The notes under the pieces were generated by a model that was given only the letters and a program-made list of their open reading frames with translations, was not told where the DNA came from and made no database searches. Shown here in pieces: positions 16,621-21,481 of a DNA stretch of 64,000 nucleotides (the first letter of the stretch is position 1; each line of letters begins with the position of its first letter). The DNA comes from Costertonia aggregata (GTDB lineage: Bacteria; Bacteroidota; Bacteroidia; Flavobacteriales; Flavobacteriaceae): contig NZ_CP058595.1 of assembly GCF_013402795.1 (NCBI RefSeq), positions 2,451,848 through 2,515,847 of the forward strand, read 5' to 3'. The position numbers were made by a program, and so were the translations under genes.

Positions 16621-17375
16621 GGCTTTTCATAGGAGCCATTGTTGGCAACTGCTTTTTTATTTTTTAAATCTGTTACTTTCCATAATTGGTAATTCAGTCG
16701 ATACATTTTTTTAAACGCCTCACAACACTCTCTTACCATATATCCTAATTCCTTTTCTTTAGTCCAAGTTATTTTAAATTCTCCAACGCTACTCGAACCA
16801 TATTGCCAATCTTCATTGGTAATGTCGAAGAAGTGTTTTCTCATTATTCGGAAAATCATACTCTTATTCGTTTTGAACAAGTCTGGAAATTTTTTTCTCT
16901 GTTTGTCGGAAGTAAATTCAAATTCCTCATACTCAAATCCGTCGAATTCTGATAACTCCATTAGATTTTTCCAAAATTGGTCATCCATATACCTCAAGTT
17001 GTCATTGAACCTTAAGTCCGTAGACAAGTATATTCCCTTTAAATCAAGTCCAATTCGGTAATCACAATTTGTTTTTTGTGATTTTATGATTAATTCTGGT
17101 CCATATAGATTTTGGTAAAACTTATCGTATTCCCAATTATCTTTAAAATTCCCATATTCAAAAGAATATTCAGCAAGTTTTGAAAGTCCGTTTACGCAGT
17201 CAACTGCAATTTTCCAATTATCGTCGGTAGAATAGTCAATGTCAGAATTACTAAATTCGATGTAAGCATTTATCTTTTCAATGATTTGATTGAATTCGGA
17301 TGAATGTTTGTCAATGAGTTTATCTAACTTTTTATTCAATTGCGTGAGTTTTTCAAAGTTGTTGCCAACGGCCAC
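16617..17375 (-). CDS. Soluble protein of unknown function, C-terminus altered by the IS
   Basis: This protein of about 250 residues has no signal peptide. It is helical at the N-terminus (FEKLTQLNKKLDKLIDKHSS) with mixed strands later (LDLKGIYLSTDLRFNDNLRY, MDDQFWKNLMELSEFDGF). The family is not recognised. The start is unclear: the GTG at 17373-17375 lies in the neighbouring spacer, and the TTG at 17340-17342 is an alternative inside the cassette. The frame reads through the distal core (VANNG) and stops in the insertion sequence. Without the IS it would have read about nine more residues of attC-like DNA to a TAA. Core pair 16641-16649/17361-17369 is perfect over 9 bases. Confidence 0.5.
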   Translation of the reverse strand: MAVGNNFEKLTQLNKKLDKLIDKHSSEFNQIIEKINAYIEFSNSDIDYSTDDNWKIAVDCVNGLSKLAEYSFEYGNFKDNWEYDKFYQNLYGPELIIKSQKTNCDYRIGLDLKGIYLSTDLRFNDNLRYMDDQFWKNLMELSEFDGFEYEEFEFTSDKQRKKFPDLFKTNKSMIFRIMRKHFFDITNEDWQYGSSSVGEFKITWTKEKELGYMVRECCEAFKKMYRLNYQLWKVTDLKNKKAVANNGSYEKP

Positions 17376-17456
17376 GCGGGTAAGGCGAGTAGCGTTGTCC
17401 GCGCTTGAGCGGACTTAGCTATGCCAGCCTTTAGTCGCTATTTGCTTTATCCGCCT
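17370..17456. repeat. attC-like site of mini-cassette copy 1
   Basis: The outer arms GCGGGTAAGGCGAGTAGCG and CGCTATTTGCTTTATCCGC pair over 19 positions with five mismatches, all transitions. The inner hairpin GTCCGC-GCTTGA-GCGGAC is perfect over 6 bases. Near-identical to 18209-18295, where the hairpin loop changes (GTCCGC-GCATGT-GCGGAC) but the stem does not. Confidence 0.75.
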
Positions 17457-17621
17457 GTTGTCGGAAGTGCAACTGGGTATCTGCCGTATTGTTTCCGGTA
17501 AAAATACTAAAAAGCCTTTGGTTCCTTCAAAGCAAATTGCAGCGTACTGCGTAGCCGTTGTGGGGAATAGTGGAAAGGGAGTTCGCTTTGGGCGAACGTA
17601 TTTGCACGTGCCCGTGGGCAT
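17415..17621 (-). CDS. Possible 68-residue ORF of mini-cassette copy 1
   Basis: From the ATG at 17619-17621 (MPTGTCKYVRPKRTPF) the frame crosses the mini-cassette and continues into its attC-like site, ending IKQIATKGWHS. Copy 2 keeps the frame with a few substitutions (FEGTKG versus FKKAKG) and no indel, which mildly favours coding. The composition is odd and half of it is attC-like DNA. Translation is unproven. Confidence 0.25.
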   Translation of the reverse strand: MPTGTCKYVRPKRTPFPLFPTTATQYAAICFEGTKGFLVFLPETIRQIPSCTSDNRRIKQIATKGWHS

Positions 17622-17631
17622 TTCCGACAAC
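17457..17631 (-). repeat. Mini-cassette copy 1 (about 175 bases)
   Basis: It is bounded by GTTGTCGGAA and its perfect complement TTCCGACAAC (10 bases). It is almost identical to 18296-18470; differences cluster in one short stretch. An inner hairpin GTTCGC-TTTGG-GCGAAC lies near the proximal end. It has room only for a very short ORF, so it may be a non-coding or regulatory cassette. Confidence 0.75.
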
Positions 17632-17749
17632 GGTTCGGCTAAGGTTCGTTGCTGTGATTCGTCCGAAGGACAATCCAGCCGAACCCAAAGTTAGCTTTTT
17701 GCGCGTGATTTCCTTTTAGGAAATCCGCAAGCAATGAATTTTAGGCATT
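17632..17749. repeat. attC-like spacer
   Basis: This spacer begins GGTTCGGCTAAGGTTCGTTGC and ends GCAAGCAATGAATTTTAGGCATT before the core GTTGTAAAAC. GGCTAAGGTTCGTTGC and GCAATGAATTTTAGGC are pairing arms with several mismatches. An inner hairpin GATTTCC-TTTTA-GGAAATC is perfect over 7 bases. Confidence 0.65.
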
Positions 17750-17787
17750 GTTGTAAAACGTTTTTATTTTCAGGTCTATCTTACCCA

Positions 17788-18180
17788 TTATTTGGAAATG
17801 TATGGGTTGTCTGATGAATATATTTCCCAACCTTTGATATTTCCAAAATCTAAAGTGATTACCGTATCTAATTCATGCCGTTTAATTACTAAATCAATTG
17901 ATTTCCTGTCTTTTGAAATTGAATCTCCAACTTTTAAGAAATTAAATAAATTTAGGCTTTGGAAGGTAAAATCCCTCCTATCCCTTCCATCATTATTTTT
18001 TAAGATTATAATGTGTCTATTATGGTCTTTTTCATCCAAATATTTTTCGACGATAATGCCGTTATATGTCCAATGATAATGGTCATGGACAATTTTATTG
18101 AATCTATCCAGCTCTGTATATCTTTCGCAACTAACCATTCCGATTAGGAAAATTAATGTTTGATAAATTTTAGATGACAC
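17788..18180 (-). CDS. Lipoprotein of unknown function
   Basis: This 130-residue protein has lipobox GMVSC (Cys about 18) after MSSKIYQTLIFLI. The mature chain has YNGIIVEKYLDEKDHNRHII, VGDSISKDRKSIDLVIKR and a final LDFGNIKGWEIYSSD, all suggestive of a small beta barrel (OB-like), but I do not recognise the family. It is likely anchored in the inner leaflet of the outer membrane. Cassette ends GTTGTAAAAC (17750-17759) and GTTTTACAAC (18199-18208) are perfectly complementary. Confidence 0.6.
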   Translation of the reverse strand: MSSKIYQTLIFLIGMVSCERYTELDRFNKIVHDHYHWTYNGIIVEKYLDEKDHNRHIIILKNNDGRDRRDFTFQSLNLFNFLKVGDSISKDRKSIDLVIKRHELDTVITLDFGNIKGWEIYSSDNPYISK

Positions 18181-18184
18181 GTTT

Positions 18185-18460
18185 TTAAATTTTCAAATGT
18201 TTTACAACGGCCACGCGGGTAAGGCGAGTAGCGTTGTCCGCGCATGTGCGGACGTAGCTATGCCAGCCTTTAGTCGCTATTTGCTTTATCCGCCTGTTGT
18301 CGGAAGTGCAACTGGGTATCTGCCGTATTGTTTCCGGTAAAAATACTAAAAAGCCTTTGGCTTTTTTAAAGCAAATTGCAGCGTACTGCGTGGCCGTTGT
18401 CGGGAATAGTGTAAAGGGAGTTCGCTTTGGGCGAACGTATTTGCACGTGCCCGTGGGCAT
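18185..18460 (-). CDS. Possible 91-residue ORF of mini-cassette copy 2
   Basis: Same frame as the ORF of copy 1 (MPTGTCKYVRPKRTPF), but a base change removes the stop. The frame therefore continues through the attC-like site and past the core of the next cassette (ending VAVVKHLKI). The readthrough into a different cassette makes a functional protein of this length unlikely. Confidence 0.2.
   Translation of the reverse strand: MPTGTCKYVRPKRTPFTLFPTTATQYAAICFKKAKGFLVFLPETIRQIPSCTSDNRRIKQIATKGWHSYVRTCADNATRLTRVAVVKHLKI
18209..18295. repeat. attC-like site of mini-cassette copy 2
   Basis: Second copy of the site at 17370-17456, differing in a few positions including the loop of the inner hairpin. 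The same 19-base arms are present. Confidence 0.75.
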
Positions 18461-18470
18461 TTCCGACAAC
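18296..18470 (-). repeat. Mini-cassette copy 2 (about 175 bases)
   Basis: Bounded by GTTGTCGGAA and TTCCGACAAC, perfect over 10 bases, and nearly identical to 17457-17631. Two copies separated by one ordinary cassette show that the unit has been duplicated or acquired twice. A third, internally deleted copy is at 15064-15142. Confidence 0.75.
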
Positions 18471-18586
18471 GGTTGGGCTATGATTTCGTTGTGGAATCAT
18501 CCGCAGGATTGTTCCGCTGAAATCTAGCCGTTTGATTAATACTTTTATTTTGGTGTGGCACAAAACCACAATGAATTATAGCCAAT
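18471..18586. repeat. attC-like spacer with 19-base arms
   Basis: GGGCTATGATTTCGTTGTGG and CCACAATGAATTATAGCC pair over about 18 positions with a few transition mismatches, next to the cores on both sides. The inner part holds ATCCGCAGGAT, a short hairpin also seen at 15064-15257. Confidence 0.75.
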
Positions 18587-18600
18587 GTTAGGGTACGTTT

Positions 18601-19236
18601 TTATTGTTCGAACTCAATAATTAATGGCATTGAATATTTTTTTCTAATCGGTTTGCCAAATTGATAACCCGGTGTCCAGTTTGGCAACTCATTTATTATT
18701 TCAACTAATTTCTTGTCTATTTTTTCATTAACTCCTTTTCGAACAATGGGGTTGATAACTTCTCCGCTTTCGGAAATTTCAAATTCCAGAAGAATCTTTT
18801 GCCCAACTGGAAAGTCAATTTCTTCTTTTGAGATTGTCAATTTTTTTCTAATGAGCTTATGTATTTCTGAAAGTCCGCCCTCAAATGTTGGATTACTATT
18901 CCAATTATTCTGGTTTTCCAAGCTATCAGCAATGGTTTGAACCCTTGTTTTCAGGTTGATTCCTAGTTTTTTATTTAACAGAGAGGTCATAATTGAGTCA
19001 TAACAATAGAAAAATCCGATTGAGTCCGAATCAATAAACCTCCATTTGACATTATAGTGTTCCCTTAGTACATAGAAATAAGTGTTTTCCACTGGTAATA
19101 TTTCCATTGAATGTAATTTGAAATCTGAATTTGCAAAATCGGATTTTGCCTTTAATTCAGCTATTTCACATTCAGTAGGTTTACAACCCAATAGTGTGAT
19201 TAAAAAGATTAGAACTGTAAAAATTAGTGGTTTCAT
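18601..19236 (-). CDS. Lipoprotein with TonB-like C-terminal domain
   Basis: This 211-residue protein has lipobox LITLLGC (Cys about 18). The C-terminal 75 residues follow the TonB/energy-transducer domain pattern: ILLEFEISESGEVINPIVRK, then LVEIINELPNWTPGYQFGKP and KYSMPLIIEF. Such stand-alone TonB domains on lipoproteins are common in Bacteroidota, and they need not energise transport because the ExbBD-interacting helix is missing. Cassette ends GTTAGGGTAC (18587-18596) and GTACCCTAAC (19243-19252) are perfect over 10 bases. Confidence 0.75.
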   Translation of the reverse strand: MKPLIFTVLIFLITLLGCKPTECEIAELKAKSDFANSDFKLHSMEILPVENTYFYVLREHYNVKWRFIDSDSIGFFYCYDSIMTSLLNKKLGINLKTRVQTIADSLENQNNWNSNPTFEGGLSEIHKLIRKKLTISKEEIDFPVGQKILLEFEISESGEVINPIVRKGVNEKIDKKLVEIINELPNWTPGYQFGKPIRKKYSMPLIIEFEQ

Positions 19237-19252
19237 TTAAATGTACCCTAAC

Positions 19253-19367
19253 GGTTCGGCTATGAGTAGTTGCGTGGGTTAGCACTTAACTTTGCAAGTA
19301 CACACCAAGCTAAAATCCGCTAGAATTTTCAGAAGTAGGCGAGAACAAGCAATTATTTATAGCCATT
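19253..19367. repeat. attC-like spacer
   Basis: Arms GGCTATGAGTAGTTGC and GCAATTATTTATAGCC pair at 13 of 16 positions, and the three exceptions allow G-T pairs. It is a diverged sister of the spacer at 7421-7537, from which it differs by compensating changes, so the secondary structure is maintained. Confidence 0.75.
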
Positions 19368-19382
19368 GTTGCCTGCTGGCTT

Positions 19383-19802
19383 TTATTCATTTTCTAATTC
19401 AATCGATTTTGTTGAACCACTCATATGTATTAGCTTATTTAAGTAATCTACTTGTCCGCTTAAATATTTTTGTTCCAAGCTTTCTTCAAGTATTTGTTTT
19501 TCTTTTTTATTAAGTTCAACTAGTAACTCATATTTGAATTTCTCTTGAATATTATCTAATTCTTTCTTGTAAATTTTAATTACTAAATCATTCATTTTGG
19601 ATTGATATTCTAAATCCGTTTTTAGCTTTTTTTCAATATGCTGTTTTGATAATTCTATTAGTTCTTTTTCGAGTTTCTGTCTCTTTTCTTTCAGTATATT
19701 TTTGAACTTATCTTCAACTTTTTTCTTTGTCCAAAAAGTATAGATTGCGAATACTATTCCTATTATGGAAGTCGAAAGAGCTATTATTTGTGTATATTCC
19801 AT
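19383..19802 (-). CDS. Membrane-anchored coiled-coil protein
   Basis: This 139-residue protein has one N-terminal helix (IIALSTSIIGIVFAIYTFW, residues 6-24) followed by a very charged, almost entirely helical region (KKVEDKFKNILKEKRQKLEK through QILEESLEQKYLSGQ) with heptad-like spacing. It is the second gene of a two-gene cassette, two bases after the 141-residue gene, so both are probably translated from one message and may act together. No family is recognised. Confidence 0.6.
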   Translation of the reverse strand: MEYTQIIALSTSIIGIVFAIYTFWTKKKVEDKFKNILKEKRQKLEKELIELSKQHIEKKLKTDLEYQSKMNDLVIKIYKKELDNIQEKFKYELLVELNKKEKQILEESLEQKYLSGQVDYLNKLIHMSGSTKSIELENE

Positions 19803-19804
19803 AA

Positions 19805-20230
19805 TTACGATTCTTTAGTGTTTTTGGTGAATAGAAAAAATGGTTCTTTCCCGTTAATATGTCTAGAATATCTTTCGATTAAATGCATAATAAATACAGC
19901 TAATATTGTGTAAAATGCACCTGCTTCATTTAAAGGAAACGCACTTATATTTATAATTTCAACTCCATTTTCGTCAAGATTTACTGAATGATAAGTACCT
20001 GCAAGTAAAATACCAGTTAAAAAGCATATACTTAATTGCCATTCATATTTTGATGAAAATCCTGTAGCAAAAGCGTACATTGATGAACAAAGTATCAATG
20101 AGTCAATACTTATGTCAGAAGTGTGTTGGTATTCAAACCATAGTGGAATTAGCGGTAAAATTTGGAAAAACACTACCGCAGACACAAAATGTCCAATGTG
20201 TTTTCCATCCTTTTTTATCTGTTCACTCAT
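19805..20230 (-). CDS. Four-helix membrane protein
   Basis: This 141-residue protein has hydrophobic segments at about 15-32, 44-62, 66-84 and 100-118, ending with RYSRHINGKEPFFLFTKNTK. The family is unknown. It is the first gene of the two-gene cassette (ends 19368-19380/20249-20261, 10 of 13 complementary) and the most proximal gene of the array, where integron promoters normally act. No integrase gene precedes it. Confidence 0.6.
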   Translation of the reverse strand: MSEQIKKDGKHIGHFVSAVVFFQILPLIPLWFEYQHTSDISIDSLILCSSMYAFATGFSSKYEWQLSICFLTGILLAGTYHSVNLDENGVEIINISAFPLNEAGAFYTILAVFIMHLIERYSRHINGKEPFFLFTKNTKES

Positions 20231-20336
20231 TTATTTAAGTTTGTTTTAGCTTGCCGGCAACGTTGGTATATGGTTAACACCGTAAAAATCCTTTAAAAAT
20301 CAACTAAATACAAATAAATCAATGCTTTATTCATTG

Positions 20337-20373
20337 ACAAACGTTTGTAAGTATTTACAAACGAAAACAAACG
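20337..20373. promoter_or_regulatory. Three phased ACAAACG repeats
   Basis: ACAAACG occurs at 20337, 20357 and 20367 in the same orientation, spaced 20 and 10 bases, i.e. on one face of the helix. The first is part of the perfect palindrome ACAAACGTTTGT. Phased sites like these usually bind a regulator or recombinase. They lie about 110 bases upstream of the first array gene. Confidence 0.45.
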
Positions 20374-20449
20374 TTTAAAGTCTTTTAATCGGTTATTTGG
20401 AATCAGAAAACCTGTTTCAAAATCATTTTAGGCTTTATCATCCTATTTT

Positions 20450-20474
20450 GCGGCTGGCCATCCAGCCGCTTTTT
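20450..20474 (+). terminator. Hairpin followed by T run
   Basis: GCGGCTGG-CCAT-CCAGCCGC is an 8-base perfect stem followed by TTTTT on the plus strand. No plus-strand gene ends nearby, so it may insulate the array or be a leftover. Confidence 0.5.
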
Positions 20475-20492
20475 GGGGTATCGTAAAAATAA

Positions 20493-20524
20493 AAGGCAAG
20501 TGCCCCAAGGGCACCTGCCTTTTT
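20493..20524 (-). terminator. Terminator of the Spy-like gene
   Basis: AAGGCA-A-GTGCCC and GGGCAC-C-TGCCTT form a long stem with A/T runs on both sides, 24 bases after the stop of the minus-strand gene at 20548. It could work in both directions. Confidence 0.75.
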
Positions 20525-20547
20525 ACCTACGTAACCAAAAAAACCAA

Positions 20548-20997
20548 CTATTTTCTATCTTCTGTTCTTTTACGCTTTTCCCTTTTTTTGTGGTTCATTT
20601 TTCTGGCTGCCATTTTCTCCCATTTTTGGTACTGCTCGGCTGATAAGATTTTCTTCATTCGGGCTTTATGGGCGATTTGTTTATCCAACTGCTCCATTTT
20701 CATCGCATACTTTTCTTCGGTAGTCGGTTTTTGCAATGCTCTTTTTTCTTGCATCGCTCTGCGTTCTTCCATTTTGGCTTTTCGCATTTTGGCATGTTCC
20801 AAATTTATTTTTTGGATTTCGGTTTGTTGTGCTTCGTCCAAATCCAGGGCCAACGTCATTTTTTTGGTATGCAACGTCGCCATTTGTTCGGGGGTTGCAT
20901 CTCTTATTACCATTGCAGAAGCCTCTCTTTTGCCTTGTTGGGCCATAAGGGTAGCTCCGGTAAGGAGCAGTATGGCCATAAATGTTGTTTTTTTCAT
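20548..20997 (-). CDS. Secreted Spy/CpxP-like (LTXXQ-type) helical protein
   Basis: I start at the ATG at 20995-20997, which gives a signal peptide (MKKTTFMAILLLTGATLMAQ); the longer open frame upstream has no signal and crosses non-coding DNA. The mature part of about 130 residues is very basic and helical: ATPEQMATLHTKKMTLALDL, DEAQQTEIQKINLEHAK, ILSAEQYQKWEKMAARK. The AxQxxKW element matches Spy-like/DUF4890 proteins, which act as periplasmic chaperones or metal-stress sensors. A terminator follows directly. Confidence 0.75.
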   Translation of the reverse strand: MKKTTFMAILLLTGATLMAQQGKREASAMVIRDATPEQMATLHTKKMTLALDLDEAQQTEIQKINLEHAKMRKAKMEERRAMQEKRALQKPTTEEKYAMKMEQLDKQIAHKARMKKILSAEQYQKWEKMAARKMNHKKREKRKRTEDRK

Positions 20998-21106
20998 CTG
21001 TTTTGTTTTTGAAGTTTGGTCTTTGGACTTCACTACCTCGTTTAGGTTTAATCCGTACAAAACGTTTATGACCTTTTTAACGAAACAGAACCTTACGTTG
21101 TGGCAT

Positions 21107-21135
21107 AAAAAAAGCGCTAGTTCAGATACTAGCGC
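21107..21135 (-). terminator. Terminator of the 44-residue gene
   Basis: On the minus strand, GCGCTAGT-ATCTGA-ACTAGCGC is a perfect 8-base stem followed by seven T. It lies 29 bases after the TAG of the small gene at 21164. Confidence 0.8.
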
Positions 21136-21163
21136 CTTGATCAAGTAGGTAATATGGGGTATG

Positions 21164-21298
21164 CTATTTTTTTGGACTATCAACGTTATGCTGTGCCAGC
21201 TGAAAAGTGTCTTTGGTGTTTTCGGTCGTTGAACAGTACAGTACAATCGAAGCGACCAAACAAACAAAATAAATAAGGCTTTTTACTTTTGGGGCCAT
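21164..21298 (-). CDS. 44-residue membrane or lipoprotein peptide
   Basis: ATG at 21296-21298, TAG at 21164-21166. The protein is MAPKVKSLIYFVCLVASIVL followed by YCSTTENTKDTFQLAQHNVD and SPKK. A basic start, one hydrophobic segment and a Cys followed by a polar Ser/Thr-rich tail look like a tiny lipoprotein (lipobox IVLYC is imperfect) or a single-pass peptide. A strong terminator just downstream on the same strand supports a real transcription unit. It is too short for usual gene callers. Confidence 0.6.
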   Translation of the reverse strand: MAPKVKSLIYFVCLVASIVLYCSTTENTKDTFQLAQHNVDSPKK

Positions 21299-21481
21299 AG
21301 GTTCGGGGTTTTATTTCTTGATACTAATGTATATAAAGAAATGCCTCAAAATATCGTATTGTTGTCAAAAACAGTCTACAAAGGGCAAAACCACAATATC
21401 TTGTGGTTTTGCGTTTTGGTTCATCGGGGAAATATGTTTTTTATCCCTTGTACCTAAAATCTTCGTAAATATACCTTTCGC

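Larger units (their letters stand above)
15258..16634 (+). mobile_element. IS110-family (IS1111-like) insertion sequence inside an attC-like site
   Basis: Subterminal inverted repeats CTATGAAAAAGC (15260-15271) and GCTTTTCATAG (16622-16632) differ by one base in length. Subterminal rather than terminal repeats and a long non-coding region after the transposase are hallmarks of the IS1111 subgroup. Joining the flanks (ATTATAGC + CATTGTTGG) rebuilds the spacer sequence found intact elsewhere in the array (ATTATAGCCAATGTTAG at 18576), so there is no obvious target duplication. The exact ends are uncertain by one or two bases. Base composition is richer in GC than that of the neighbouring cassettes. 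Confidence 0.8.
1981..20261 (-). mobile_element. Integron-like gene-cassette array without integrase (CALIN-like)
   Basis: At least 15 units show a site after the gene and its reverse complement before the same gene. Plus-strand coordinates: 6040-6046/6544-6550, 6682-6695/7407-7420, 7538-7547/8111-8120, 8195-8203/8919-8927, 9400-9409/10931-10940, 12085-12093/12534-12542, 12661-12669/13201-13209, 13330-13339/15054-15063, 16641-16649/17361-17369, 17457-17466/17622-17631, 17750-17759/18199-18208, 18296-18305/18461-18470, 18587-18596/19243-19252, 19368-19380/20249-20261, and weakly 1981-1991/2588-2597. Eight of these are perfect over 9-10 bases, and each pair has its own sequence. The consensus at the distal end is CATT-GTTR and at the proximal end YAAC-GG. 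Spacers are imperfect palindromes. All genes point the same way. In integrons a cassette's first bases are complementary to its own inverse core, exactly as here. No tyrosine recombinase gene lies in the window. Confidence 0.75.
20262..20547. other. Proximal boundary of the cassette array
   Basis: This is a 286-base non-coding stretch between the last core site and housekeeping genes. It holds only the first arm of an attC-like site (GTTGGTATATGG), so no complete palindrome can form. It also contains the ACAAACG repeats and two hairpins listed separately. No recombinase gene or fragment is visible. Confidence 0.5.

Noticed and set aside
1-20300. CRISPR array as an explanation for the repeats
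   Set aside because: Repeats are not short, evenly spaced or identical, genes lie between them, and no cas gene is present.
20548-21267. 239-residue version of the Spy-like protein
   Set aside because: The upstream 90 codons cross the terminator of the small gene and lack a signal peptide; the start at 20997 gives a clean signal sequence.
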